64,000 bases of DNA. Source: Lineus longissimus. Taxonomy: Eukaryota; Nemertea; Pilidiophora; Heteronemertea; Lineidae. The stretch spans positions 2,048,001 to 2,112,000 of the forward strand of contig NC_088319.1 of the NCBI RefSeq assembly GCF_910592395.1. The letters run 5' to 3'. Below the pieces are notes generated by a model, which saw nothing but the letters and a program-made list of their open reading frames with translations, did no database searches and was not told where the DNA came from. The position numbers and the translations under genes were made by a program. Shown here in pieces: positions 22,855-34,760 of the stretch (the stretch's first letter is position 1; every line of letters starts with the position of its first letter).

Positions 22855-25800
22855 CTGAAAAACAAGACATTTCAGAGTTAGGGCGCATGTCAAATATCAC
22901 GAGGCTGAGAAAATGAACACGCTTGATCTCTCTCCCAGGCCTTTCAATTACATTGACACCCTTACACCTTGTAATTTTTTAACCTTTTTTGGGGACATGT
23001 TTTTTTCACTATTAAGCCTTTGGGGACATTTTGTTGTGGCAAGCCATCGAAATTAGTCAAAAATTCAGTGGGCATTTGAAGTATGTCTCTTTTTTTTGTC
23101 GCCACATGAAAATGACACATTTGGGTGTATCAGGCATTAATTTATGACATTAAGGAACAGAATTAAGCATGTTGAGGCATAGAAAAGGCTTCAGAGGTCA
23201 ATTACCCCTAATATTCACGTCTCTTTTTTCATGATTGGCAAAAATTCATGAAAGAGATAAAAACTTTCATGGTTTTTAGTTTAGTGGATTATGAAATAGC
23301 TTCCAGTTTTTCAAACCAATAAGTATTTTTTCGGATTTTTGATTATTACACATCTACATATAGGTTAATCTAGTTTTTCGGCTTGACCTAGGTTGTATAG
23401 GCTTGACCTAGGTTGTATAGGCTTGACCTAGGTTGTATAGGCTTGACCTAGGTTGTATGGGCTTGACCTAGGTTGTATAATACTATTTCTTATTGGTCAA
23501 AATGAATTCAGGATTCTCTTTATATATTCGTTAAATGCTTTAGGTTTGAAGCACTTTAACTGGGATGTTGATCAATGATAATTCTAAAACACCTTGGTTA
23601 CAATGAACCACAGTTTACAGTGTATAACGCACTCAGTGCCTCATTTTGACGGCAGCAGTTATGATCAGGCAACCGCGGCCTGCGTTGGTGCAAAATATGG
23701 AAGCGGTGAAAAGCAGTCAAAATCTCATTTTTTTGCGTAAATTGGTGTGTTTTATAATAGAAATGGATACCTCACTGATAGAAATGGTTGTCTCTCACCA
23801 AACACTGCTCGTGGAGAAGCGATTTTGCCCAAAATCTCATCTGCCAAATTGGTTTTGGCCAATAATTTAGGTGAGACACCATTGGTATAAATTCCTAAAC
23901 CATTTAACTTGTAAAAAAGAACTTCTCAAACTGGGACCATATTCTCATGTACATGTCCGCCAAACTTAGTATATTTTCTATTTCATGTTGAGTATGTTTC
24001 AACTTCAGTTCTATTGTTTGAGTATTCAGGGGCGGAGCTAGCATTTTGGTTTGGCGGGGGGGGGCAGAAGTGTTTTTGGGTGTGAAATATGACACTGCTT
24101 GAAATTTATGGGCCAAAATCATGGTCAAAAACACATTTTGGTGACTTCATGAGGCTTTTTGCACCTCCCCCCTCGTAGCTACAAACCTGAGATAGGGCGA
24201 TATGTTGGACAAGTTGTAAACAGTTCATATTAGGGAGGTTGAGATCTGGGACTTATCACGGATCGAGTATGGATAAAAACGTACAGAAAATTCGTCCTCT
24301 TTCTACCGAGTATTCTTCGTATATGTATAAGGCTCCTTGATAAGTTGAAGACACTATCAAGGCAGAAATATTTGAATGCCTTTTATGTAGAAAGAGTTTT
24401 GGCTGCAAAAACGAAAATATGATTACTGAGTCTAAATTACCATGGTTACTCAGAGTCGTTGTAAGACCGGTAATTTGGTATAACCACATTCTGGTCTTGG
24501 TGGGTGGGATTGTGTATAGTCCATTCATAAACCTGTTGTCTGTGTTGTTTAGTAGAACCTCTCTATTAAGGACACCATTCGGTGTGACAAGTGTTGTACT
24601 TAATAGAGAGGTGTCTTGATAAGAGAGCTCAAATTGAATGGAAACGATCAATTTGGGTCTAAAACTAGTGTCCTTAATAGAGAAGTTGTATTTAATAGAG
24701 TGGTGTCTGCTTAGGGAGGTCAACCAACTACTGGTATTGGGTGTTATTATGCTATTTCATAAATATGCAAAATTGCAATTTCACGAACTTGCGAAATAAA
24801 AGGTTGACAAATATTTCTGGGTTTACGGTAATGTTGGGCAATAAAATTAGATTTAAGAAAAACTGAACTCTGAAGAAATCGGTCCAGTATCTTTTGCACA
24901 GCGGATCAAAAGGACGCGGACATTTACTTCTGAATAGTATAGTAAACCATGATAAAACTTGTGTATGTTATCTAAATATTTGTATTTCATCATCTTCTAC
25001 TTGTTGTAAGACTTTGACTTTAACTTGGATGTTGTAGATCAATAATAAATTGAATTCTCTACCTGAACCTTATTTACATATTTTACAGATCTTCCTGGTC
25101 CCCCTTCATTAGAGATTTTTACGTGAATTTTCAGCCCCTTTTCATCTCCTCCTCAGGAGTGTACTATGGCACGGCTTGACAAGCCAGCCACGGAGGAATG
25201 CCTTTATGGCCTCATGTTTGGCGTGGGATATTTGCCAGACAGGCTACAACCCGAGCACTTCCAATCAATGACTATTTCTACCCCTCGGTGGAGCAGCAAC
25301 AACTCCCCAAATTGGCTACAACTGGCAAAACAGGGATCTTTGCCAGACAGGCTACAACCCGAGCACTTCCAATCAATGACCATTTCTACCCCTCGGTGGA
25401 GCAGCAACAACTCCCCAAATTGGCTACAACTGGCAACACAGGGATCTTTGCCAGACAGGCTACCGCCAGTAACCATTTATACCCATCGAACCAGGGTCCT
25501 AATGACCACTGTGGTCAGAGACCTGTGCCAATACCGTGGCCCCTCGCAGGGAACCAGGGTCCTAATGACCGCTATGGTCAGACCTGTGCCAATACTGCAG
25601 CCCCTCACATCAAACCAGGGTCCTAATGACCGCTGTGGTCAGAGACCTGTGCCAATACTGCAGCCCCTCACATCAAACCAGGGTCCCAATGACCGCTGTG
25701 GTCAGAGACCTGTGCCAATACTGCAGCCCCTCACATCAAACCAGGGTCCTAATGACCGCTGTGGTCAGAGACCTGTGCCAATACCCCGGCCCCTCACATC

Positions 25801-28800
25801 AAACCAGGGTCCTAATGACCGCTGTGGTCAGAGACCTGTGCCAATACCGCAGCCCCTCCTACCTGATACTTACACTATAAGCAGCCTTTAACCCTCCGTT
25901 GTCGGCTATATTTTCACCAACCGTCTGTTGACCATTTATCTGAAGCGAAGAAGGTTGGTACGATTTACGAAAAAATAGACACGAATCAGCACCTGCTATC
26001 AAATCATGAAATAGTCACAGCTACCGGAGCAAACCTACCATCTGCACTTAAACTAAACGTGAAAAGCAGGGCACGACTAACAGAACTTCCCTCAGGGTTT
26101 TAGCTGGTGCTAACAGTGATGACGCAGCCATACGCACTGAGGCTTCATGGGCGTTTCAGGAGCCATTCTAATCACCTCGACCACAGCAGAGAAAAGGTGA
26201 CACACCACGACGAAATGAGTCGCATGTCGCACAGAAGATGAGCCTAAAATGACACCAGGAAATAACAGAAGAAATTGATGTCGTCAGATTTTACAAAAGG
26301 CGGACAACAGTGAAATGAACAACCAGTCCATCTCAACCTGTCAAGCTCGGAGCGACATGCGACTCTTTTTATCGTGGTTGGTCAAAAATATGAAGCACAT
26401 CACTTTGGTTGTTCTTGGCGTTCGGTGATTTTTCGATCGAGTTGCATTGGATTGGATGGAATGGAGCCAAGCTCGAAGAGTTTTGTGCGGACAAGCTGCT
26501 TAATTGTTGGTAAGTGTGACAGAAATGAATTGGACACCGTACTGTTGTCTCTCTGTACCAAAATAGAGACAGTCGGGTGAAGGTCAAATTCTACTTCAAT
26601 CCTGTTGCCCAGGCTGTAGCATCACCTGGTTTCTGTAACACAGCTTTCAGCGCGGGGATGACTTGTCAGCTCTTGCAGGACGAGATGGATGGACGCAGTG
26701 GCAAGAGATGCTGAGCCAGCAGGTGTAGGGAAGAAACTGCCCAAGAAGGTTGAGAGTTGAGACGTGTCCTTGCATAACGGACGTAGACAGACGCATCATG
26801 TTGCCGCAGTGAGTGAGTGCGAGTGCAGCGCCACCTTCCACCTCTGTCAGAGAATAATCGACAGGTAATCTTCTTTGTCTTTCGCACTTACATGCTCTCC
26901 ATTGATAGTATATGATGAATATTGTTCCTTCATGCATTTCGTTCTCTCTTTGAATCGGGCGATCACATCTTTATTCCACCACGGATGCAGATTACCATTT
27001 TTGTCGTATTCCCGACCTGGAACAGACGGTATCAGCAGTTTAGTAGCGACAGTACAGTAGGACCTCTCTATTAAGGACACCCTCGGGACTGACAACTGCT
27101 GTCCTTGATAGAGAGGTGTCCTGATTAGAGAGGTCAAATTGAATGGAAACCACCAATTTGAGACCAAAAAAACTAGTGTCCTTAATAGAAGCCTCGTTTT
27201 GAGTTCAGCGGTTATGGTTGATATAGGCAATGATAACTTCTTGAGTTGGTGCGAAATATGGAAGCAGTCAAAAAGCATTTAAATTAAACCACAATATTCA
27301 TCACTGTCGGTATCGATTGTCTCTCCCAAACTGCTATTTTTATTATGGAGCTATTTTTAAACCTTGATCATCAGAGCCATGGCAGAGCTCATGACCTATA
27401 AAGACACCAAACTTACCAAAGTTCAGGGACATGGGATGATCCATGCGATGGGGGTTGAGGGACTCGGGTTAGTCCATGTGATTGGAGCTGGGAGGGAGGG
27501 GTGTGATGTATTATTCTAAAAGGCCTTAGTCACAGTATATCATTGTTTCTAATACAAAATACATTACGCCTCGTTTTGATCGGAGCGGTCTTGGTATCGT
27601 AACCAATGACCGCCTGGGTGCGTGACGTCATCTTCACAAGCAACAATATGGCGGAGTTCCGGACACCAGGCTGGATCATTCTTTGACGAAAACGGAACAT
27701 ATATACCTTTCAAATCGTATTTAATTTGTTTAATTTTGAAACCTTTTAGAATAGAAATTAATACCTCGCTGTCGGTCATTGGTTGTATAATCAAGACCGC
27801 TCGGGTAGACCTCAAATTACGTCCAAAACCCTCGGCGAAGCGCCTCGGGTTTTGGACTGCATTTTCGGTCTACCCGAGCGGTCTTGATTATACAACCAAT
27901 GACAGCCAGCTCGGTATTAATTCCTTAAACCTTGATCATCAAAGCCATGACTAAGCTCAAGACCCACAACGACACCTGAACCAAAGTATGGGCTAGTCCA
28001 CGCTGTAGAGGGTGAGAGGGAGGGGTGTGATGTACTTACCTTGATCATGAAAGCCATGGCTAAGCTCATGCCCAACCACGACACCTATACCTCCGAAGTT
28101 CAGCAACATGGGCTAGTCCATGCTGTAGAGGCTGGGAGGGGTGTGATGTACTAACCTTGATCATCAAAGCCATGGCTAAGCTCATGCCCAACCACAACAT
28201 ATATACCTCCGAAGTTCAGCGACATGGGCTAGTCCATGCTGTAAAGGCTGGGAGGGAGGGGTGTGATGTACTTACCTTGATCATCAAAGCCATGGCTGAG
28301 CTCATGCCCAACCACAACATATATACCTCCGAAGTTCAGCGACATGGGCTAGTCCATGCTGTAGAGGCTGGGAGGGGTGTGATGTACTAACCTTGATCAT
28401 GAAAGCCATGACTAAGCTCATGACCCACAATGACACCTATACCTCCAAAGTTCAGCGACATGGGCTAGTCCATGCTGTAGAGGCTGGGAGGGGTGTGATG
28501 TACTAACCTTGATCATCAAAGCCATGGCTAAGCTCATGCCCAGCCACGACACCTATACCTCCGAAGTTCAGCGACTTTGGGTAGTCCTTGTCGTAGAATG
28601 GCATCTGTAGGATTCCGGCCGGGAAAACAATCATGTTTTTTGTTGGCGCGTAGTATGCATTGATTGTTGGAGGCGTCATACTCCACCTTAGAGAGAAGCA
28701 AAAATACTGTCAATGAAGGTGAACTTGTCATCGCCTATTCATTTTAGAATTTGTAAAAAATATTTAATAAAAAGAATAACAAGGATATTGTCATGATATT

Positions 28801-30538
28801 TGTGGTTATTTCTGATATTTTCCAAAACAAATAGTCGCAAAGAATGAGCAGTATACAGTTATCTTGAAGCTGTATGCATTCTACGCTGTGACTGTGACCA
28901 CAGATACTTTCCAACTGGTTTCACACCCTTGACTTCTAGGTTAGAAGTTGGCCACTTTAATCACTATGTCACGGCACTTTTATTAAAGCCGACTCACCTC
29001 TTTTTATCCGGTTTCTTCCTCAACCGTTTCAATTCGCGTATGATATCGAACTGTATCGTACGGAGATTGTTATCAAAGTACTCATTGTCTTCGATGCGGA
29101 CACCTGCATACCGTTCATCCAGAGCTGTTTGGTTCAGGATGTAGTCAGGGAATCCGATCATGTCCACCACACCATCCACCTGCGGAAAGAATATCAATCT
29201 GTCAACAGGGCCTAGTATTTCAAAACAAGTCAGTCACTACCAGTGTTAGTCCTTGAGGTTACACCGCTGGACTACTATTCTTTTTTTTTGTAATTGATAA
29301 TTTTATTCACCAAAAACACAACTGTTACATGAAGTTCTACAGAATAAGAGGGCATGCAAGTACATAATAGTGTTACAATATAAAACGATAGATGGCGACC
29401 TTGTTGTTCAAAACGGTTCAGGGTATAGTAAATATCTTTTGCAGCTACAGATAACAAGGCAAAAGTGGGTCAGCGTGCAATTACTCGACGAAATGTACAG
29501 TGTATGTTATGCTATATTTTCCAGGGCATCTATGAGAAGGCCCCATTTCATCATGAACTTATCGTGTCTGAGATAGATCTTTTCTACTCTCGACGTGAAC
29601 CGTATCATTGATAATAAGTTTCTGAAGAATGGTTGCGATTGTCTGAGTTTACAGTGATACTAGATTGTTTTGCAATTAAATTGATATGCTGGACCAGTTC
29701 CGATGAACGAGGATCTCCCAGAATTACTTCTCGGAGATTTGGTAAAAATTGTTCGCCATGATCCTGTTCTTGTATCAATAGCTGAGGGTGATGACTGGTG
29801 TTATTTGTGGCGCTGGAATGCAGAGGTTGAGACAGAACTACTGATGTCCTCAATCTCATATGACGAACACATCGTCTGAATTATCACGCAGCAATCGGGA
29901 AACATCATACATGCACAAATGGTACACAAATGACACACAAGCACACATGTATCATGCATTATGACTGACTATTGGCATTGGCTGGTGTTAGAAATAGGAA
30001 CTAGATTTACTTTGACCAACAGTTAATATATTTGAACAGTGTACCCCTTTAAAGAAACTGTTTTTCGGGGGCCCTAGTTGATGGTCAAGTAGAATACAAT
30101 ATAATACAACACATGATTTGTAGTGCGCCCTTCCAGGTCACCATGCTCTAAGCGCAAGAAAAACACCTACATGAAAAATAGCCAGGACTTTAGGGCGGAC
30201 TTGAATTGCATCAGATCAGTGATTGATCTGATGGGGGCTGGGAGTTGGTTCCAGAGTTTGGGACCTGCAACAGAGAAGCTTCTGTCACAGTACTGAGATT
30301 TTGTTCGAGGGACAATGAAAGGCTCTGAGCAGGACAACCTGGTGGGAGGCACTCTGGAGTGGTTCTGGAGGCAGCAAGACAGGTATTCAGGAGCGGAACC
30401 ACATCTGGCCTTGAAGCAGCTCTAAAGATTTTCTCCCACCTTCTCATCAGCCTTTCTGATTGTCTCCGCGTCCATCCAACTTAGATTGGGAAGATTTTTC
30501 TTGAAAGACATCTTGATCAGTTTTACCATTTCTTCCGC
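22759..30538 (-). CDS. M13 zinc metallopeptidase (neprilysin/ECE-like), partial gene, six exons
   Basis: Six minus-strand exons (30538-30440, 29179-28998, 28686-28508, 27016-26892, 25939-25874, 22854-22759) join in phase to 249 codons without a stop, all with AG acceptors and GT donors. They cover the catalytic half of an M13 peptidase: [41 protein letters not shown], the zinc motif HELSH, then GENIADNGG with the third zinc ligand, and [15 protein letters not shown]. Family members are type II membrane or secreted peptidases of about 700-800 residues. The N-terminal half and the final exons (RVxG, C-terminal Cys-x-Trp) were not found, so the gene is either partial or has very distant exons. 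LINE remnants, MITEs and minisatellites fill its introns. Confidence 0.85.
23381..23480 (+). repeat. 20-bp tandem repeat, 5 copies
   Basis: The unit GCTTGACCTAGGTTGTATAG is repeated five times head to tail, with two late substitutions. Confidence 0.95.
23630..23815 (+). repeat. Dispersed repeat family (GGCGGCAGC type)
   Basis: This is a plus-oriented copy of the family described at 480-650, with a GCAGCAGTTATG start and GATACCTC then TTGTCTCTC further on. It lies in an M13 intron. Confidence 0.45.
24551..24722. mobile_element. Pogo/Tigger-like MITE
   Basis: This is a member of the AACCTCTCTATTAAGGACAC family (see 2442-2608), with the internal palindromic blocks preserved and diverged ends. 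Confidence 0.55.
25231..25870 (+). repeat. In-frame minisatellite (108-bp then 63-bp units)
   Basis: About two and a third units of 108 bp (starting TTTGCCAGACAGG at 25231, 25339, 25447) are followed by about six units of 60-63 bp starting at CCAGGGTCC. Both periods are multiples of three. As a result a 241-residue plus frame (25166-25891) stays open, and part of the minus strand does too. It abuts the M13 exon at 25874 and lies in that gene's intron. I judge it a satellite, not a gene. Confidence 0.8.
25874..25939 (-). CDS. M13 peptidase exon (GENIADNGG)
   Basis: This exon is 66 bp and encodes 22 residues, [16 protein letters not shown].... The acceptor is TCGCTTCAG|ATAAATGG and the donor AGT|GTAAGT. 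The Glu of ENIAD is the third zinc ligand in M13 enzymes, and the Asp orients the catalytic His. Confidence 0.9.
26892..27016 (-). CDS. M13 peptidase exon (CMKEQY)
   Basis: This exon is 125 bp. The acceptor is GTTCCAG|GTCGGG and the donor GAGCAT|GTAAGT. It encodes [13 protein letters not shown]...[15 protein letters not shown], the segment between the two zinc-site exons in M13 peptidases. Its phase completes the Gly codon split with the HELSH exon. Confidence 0.9.
27053..27188. mobile_element. Pogo/Tigger-like MITE, right end lost
   Basis: It starts TACAGTAGGACCTCTCTATT and ends inside the usual CTAGTGTCCTTAATAG block. A copy of the GGCAGC-type dispersed repeat follows directly (27189-27340). 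Confidence 0.55.
27360..28507 (-). repeat. Tandem partial copies of the M13 HELSH exon 3' end
   Basis: Five units of about 110-120 bp (27929-28507), plus a more diverged one at 27364-27430, each repeat the last about 65 bases of the exon at 28508-28686 (CTGAACTTCGGAGG...HELSHGF) with its donor (CAAG|GTTAGTA) and about 50 bases of intron. Some carry substitutions, such as FDDQ to FHDQ. None has the exon's own acceptor, and in the exon frame a TAG lies just upstream, so they are probably non-coding decoys. Confidence 0.85.
27757..27921. repeat. 165-bp palindrome
   Basis: The left arm (ATTAATACCTCGCTGTCGG..) and right arm (..CAGCCAGCTCGGTATTAAT) are reverse complements with few mismatches. The core is GACCGCTCGGGTAGACC. 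It is a foldback-type element that, with its flank from about 27560, interrupts the tandem array of exon fragments. Confidence 0.85.
28508..28686 (-). CDS. M13 peptidase exon (HELSH zinc motif)
   Basis: This exon is 179 bp. The acceptor is CTCTCTAAG|GTGGAG and the donor CAAG|GTTAGT. It encodes [12 protein letters not shown]..., [20 protein letters not shown] and [15 protein letters not shown] carries the two zinc-binding His and the catalytic Glu, all intact. NAYY is the conserved M13 substrate-backbone contact region. Confidence 0.93.
28998..29179 (-). CDS. M13 peptidase exon (GFPDYILN)
   Basis: This exon is 182 bp. The acceptor is CCGCAG|GTGGATGG and the donor AAGAG|GTGAGTC. It encodes [16 protein letters not shown]..., [13 protein letters not shown] and [12 protein letters not shown]. 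The following codon is split and completes as Arg in the HELSH exon. Confidence 0.9.
29280..29880 (-). mobile_element. LINE-like 3' remnant with poly(A)
   Basis: Read on the minus strand, a broken frame ([13 protein letters not shown]..., then [15 protein letters not shown]) resembles the far C-terminus of LINE ORF2. It is followed by GTGAATAAAATT and a short poly(A) (T-run at about 29279-29289). Frameshifts and stops show it is dead. It sits in an M13 intron. Confidence 0.4.
30085..30437 (-). mobile_element. LINE ORF2 C-terminal remnant
   Basis: The minus frame at 30167-30352 includes [18 protein letters not shown] and [10 protein letters not shown], a signature of the C-terminal end of many non-LTR retrotransposons. 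A 3' UTR rich in ATACAATATAATAC follows. It lies directly beside the M13 exon at 30440, in the intron. Confidence 0.65.
30440..30538 (-). CDS. M13 peptidase exon (AEEMVKL)
   Basis: This exon is 99 bp and phase 0. The acceptor is GATTTCAG|GCGGAAG and the donor GAGAAG|GTGGGA. It encodes [12 protein letters not shown] and [15 protein letters not shown], the conserved M13 stretch before the GFPD exon. The preceding exon (usually containing a GAMxV-like motif) was not found to the right. Confidence 0.88.
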
Positions 30539-32130
30539 CTGAAATCGGGTAAATTAACACAATTATTTCAGTTCACACGCAGTCACATTATTTGTCATTG
30601 TAAAAAGGCACAAAAATTTGGCGGTTAATAGTACACAGATGCTGGCCAAGGATTCAGAGAAAGAACATGACCGCCAGACCCCGTTAGCGAAAGATGAGCA
30701 AAATTGGTGGAATGCCTCTCAGCTGGATGTTTATAATAGGTCAGATAAGCTGATTGATTGCACTCCAAGGCCTTCCTCCTGGACATCTGCTATTGCACTA
30801 CAGACACCACCTGCTGTGTTAGGTTTACCTGTCTTACTGGGTTCATTACACTTGGTGCAATATGGGTATGTGGATTAGATCGAATGCACTCAATGTGTTG
30901 CTGAATTCCTGCCATGAATTGTTATATAATGTTATATAATGATGAGTCATGGATTGGTCAAGGAACAGTTGCTTCAATGATTGTGATGCAGAGAAGCAGT
31001 GTATGCTTCTGCATTGGTTTCTATCTGATGTCCATGAAATTTTCGTTCAAAGTCACTCTACAAACCCTTGGCAGATTTGAAGCAATATTCCTGTTTGTCA
31101 CTGTTACAATACACCTTGGGATTTCACCCCAGACTGACCATAAAATTCCTAGGCCAAGGTCTGCATGGTCTGTGTGTTAACAGAACAGGTAAAGATGAAA
31201 CAGCATGCTTCATGCTAAACTGGACATTGCAGGATAGGCAGTATATCCACACCTGATGCATTGCAATTTTTTTAGCTTAAGTTGAAATTGGACGGATAGT
31301 TCTGACCTGGCTACAGGGAGTCTGTGTCAGTAAGTAGGCCACGCAATAGCATACATTATATAGGTCGCAGGGATGTGTACTATTTTCAAGTTAGGTCGAG
31401 ATAGAGGCAAGGCTCCTCTCCTAAGAGTAAGGGTGGGGGTGGTCAAATTCGGATGGATAACAGTGAGCCCAGGGTAATCTAGTTGTACCCCATTCTGTCC
31501 CACCGCTTTGCACACGATCGCTCTTCGCAGGGCGGAACAATATATTGTTTAAAGCCTTCAAGGCCCCTACATCATTATTGTTTACAGGCCTAACTTAAAA
31601 AGCAAGGTACATGTTTTAACCAGTCTGATGAAAAACTATGAAAAAAAAAATGTTTTTTTCACATAGGCCTGCTATTACTACTATAAACAAACAGTCCGAA
31701 AAAGCAGTTACATCCTGCACCATGATCAACTACAATATTGCAATATAGAAACAAGCATCCGACAGGACCAATCAGGTCTTCATCTGAAGCATTGCCATTA
31801 GGCCTACATTGAGTACACTCTGATTTTGTCAGATGATGTGCCACTTACAGGCAGGAGTAACGATAACAAATTCTGTAACACCTGCTGTGGTAGGTCAGCC
31901 AGACATGCCATAGGAGATTAGGCTAGATTGCGCTAATCTCTGATCACGCCTGATTACCCTAATAACAACATCATCAGGCAATTCAAAGAGAAACTCCAAC
32001 CTCACGGCCTCAAGGCATTTGCCTTTGCAGCCTGAGGTTCGCTTTTTAACCTTCGCTAACGGGATCTGGCTGTAATGAGGGCCACCCTTTTTTTCACTCT
32101 AAAATCAATAGATTTTTGCAAACTTTCAAA
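30539..32130. other. Non-coding, no gene seen
   Basis: Only short unrelated open frames occur on either strand. I searched for upstream M13 exons here without success. Confidence 0.5.
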
Positions 32131-32138
32131 ATTTGATT

Positions 32139-33085
32139 CGTTTTGCTGTCACTGCGGCTGTTTATGGAGTTTTACCGCCCCATTACAACTTGTGACCAGT
32201 TACTTTTACCGTCGTTTTGCTGTCACTGCGTCTGTTTATGGAGTTTTACCGCCCCATTACAACCTGTGACCAGTTACATTTACCGTCGTTTTGCTGTCAT
32301 TGTGGCTGTTTATGGAGTTTTACCGCCCCATTACAACCTGTGACCAGTTACATTTACCGTTGTTTTGCTATCATTGTGGCTGTTTATGGAGTTTTACCGC
32401 CCCCATTACAACCTGTGACCAGTTACTATTACTGTCGTTTTGCTGTCACTGCGGCTGTTTATCGAGTTGTACCGCCCCCATTACACCTTGTGACCAGTTA
32501 CATTTACCGTTGTTTTGCTTTCATTGCGGCTGTTTATGGAGTTTTACCGCCCCATTACAACTTGTGACCAGTTACTTTTACCGTCGTTTTGCTGTCACTG
32601 CGGCTGTTTATGGAGTTTTACCGCCCCATTACAACTTGTGACCAGACACATTTACCGTCATTTTGCTGTCACTGCGGTTGTTTATGGAGTTTTACCGCCC
32701 CATTACAACTTGTGACCAGTTACTTTTACCGTCATTTTGCTGTCACTGCGGCTGTTTATGGAGTTTTACCGCCCCATTACAACTTGTGACCAGTTACTTT
32801 TACCGTCGTTTTGCTGTCATTGCGGCTGTTTATGGAGTTTTACCGCCCCCATTACAACTTGTGACCAGTTACTTTTACCGTCGTTTTGCTGTCACTGCGG
32901 CTGTTTATGGAGTTAACCGCCCCATTACAAGTTGTGACCAGTTACATTTACCGTCGTTTTGCTGTCACTGCGGCTGTTTATGGAGTTTTACCGCCCCATT
33001 ACAACCTGTGACCAGTTACTTTTACCGTCGTTTTGCTGTCACTGCGGCTGTTTATGGAGTTTTACCGCCCCCATTACAATTTGCG
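32139..33085 (+). repeat. 74-bp minisatellite, about 13 copies
   Basis: The unit starts CGTTTTGCTGTCACTGCGGC and includes GGAGTTTTACCGCCCC and CTTGTGACCAGTTAC. Because 74 is not a multiple of three and the unit lacks stops in some frames, overlapping pseudo-ORFs appear in all plus frames. Some units carry an extra C, giving 75 bp. Confidence 0.95.
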
Positions 33086-34727
33086 TTCAAGATCGTTGGG
33101 CCTGGTGGGGGTTGGGTCTGAGTCAGCGTCACTTTCATAAACAAATGCCCTGCATGCGTCTGAGACTGACATGGAATTTATCCAAGTCCTTGAAAAGTTC
33201 TCCGAAATCGGGTTCGCCTGGTGTGGGGCAAAAATTCAGACCTTTGCTCAGAAGAGAGGTCTGAGCTGCGGTAAGAGTTATGTCGGACAAATTGATAACA
33301 TACTCAGTGTTCACTTTCGGGGTGGGTGTCCCCCTGGAGTTTAATAAATGGTCATTATTATTATTTACAGAGTGATGGATTGCAGGAAATTGGTGTGTCC
33401 TTAGTTCATGAAGGCTCTGATCAGCGCTTCTGTAATTAAGCCAAACAGCTACAACCCCCTCTTAGTCCGGTCTCACAGACGCACTACAGCTCCCTCTCAC
33501 CACAAAGAGGAAACTGGACTCACCCAGAAGCGAGTCTTAAAGGGCCCAGCAGGCACACCGTCCTACTACACTCAGTTCTAGTCAAATAGCATCACTGATG
33601 AGGTCACCGCTACACCGAAACCGTTTCATTTGGTAGCGTAAAACCCGGCCAAACAATATCCTGACCCTAAATGACGCTCCAGTGTCATTTTAGCGCCAAA
33701 ACCAACCCTGCCCATATTCCTACTTGACAACCAAACAATGTCAACAAAGGGCCCGTCTCCACAACCGCGGGTAACATCACAAGGGACTTTCGGCGTCTCT
33801 CCTACAAGGCGGAGACGTCAGTCATAACAGTATTATCCACTGACCGAAGAGCACGCAAAACCCGTTCACAGTTCTAAAATGATTGTCCGTACATACATGA
33901 TTGTGACCAAGAATAATGAAAAGCCAATATTTCATACTTTCGTTTTATAACCTACCCCCTTGATTAGAGCTTCAGTTTTATACACAAAATTATCTTGGTT
34001 GCTGCATAACATTGTTTACAGAGTATAATTAATAGTATAAAGCAATGTGCCTCCTTTTTGTGGCAGCGGTTATGGTAACCATAACCATGATAAGTGCTCC
34101 GGTTAGCGAAAAAATATTGAAGTGGTCAAAAAGCAGTAAAAATCACATGGTTATTTCTGAGATATTTTGTAATAGAAATTGATACCCAGGAACCTCTGCA
34201 CTGTTGCTATCGGTTGTCACACCAAGCCTTTATTGTGATGTCTGGCCTATTTCATATGTTCCAAGTGTGACATCTCCATTGTGTGAAACGTAAAGAGGGC
34301 TGACTTGTCCCGTACGCGGATTAGACCGTTGTGATTGAACTTGCGTCAATCAGTGTCAATACCGTTGCATTATCCTAAAGTCGCTGCGTCATCCGTGGAT
34401 TCGGTGACGTCGGGTTGACCCGTGGCGTCGCCCTTCGTGGAGAGACGTTCCCTTCGATGACACAATTTGGCGTCAGATTTGGTGGGAAAACTGGGTTGCG
34501 CATGTGTCCCCATAGGTGGCGACATATAGTGTGTTTGCGCGTTTGGCTCGCCGGGTGATGGTTGCCTTGAAAACGGTTTCGAAAAGGTGTTTTCTCATCA
34601 GTAATCAGTGCGGGAAAGACGGAGTATGGTGCAGGTACCAAAGTGAACCCTGTGACACTCTGCTGGGCTTATTTTGACAACGATGTCTTCCGAAAACTAA
34701 CAATGCTTTTTCATTATGCGACTGGTG
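33086..34727. other. Non-coding, no gene seen
   Basis: This stretch contains a copy of the GGCAGC-type dispersed repeat at 34040-34235. No credible coding region on either strand. Confidence 0.5.
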
Positions 34728-34760
34728 TTAAAGGGACAACTTTGGCATGAGATTTGCATT
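34728..34760 (+). mobile_element. Lone piggyBac-type terminus
   Basis: TTAA at 34728-34731 is followed by AGGGACAACTTTGGCATGAG. It closely matches the reversed right end of the element at 37416-38997 (AGGGACAACTTAGGCATGAG). It may be the left end of a larger 4.3 kb composite ending at 38997, or a solo end. Confidence 0.5.

Noticed and set aside
23381-23480. CRISPR-like array
   Set aside because: The 20-bp units are directly adjacent with no spacers, and the DNA is eukaryotic.
32075-33264. Several 60-150 residue open frames with repeated MLSLRLFMEFYRPITTCDQ-like text
   Set aside because: They are produced in all frames by the 74-bp minisatellite.
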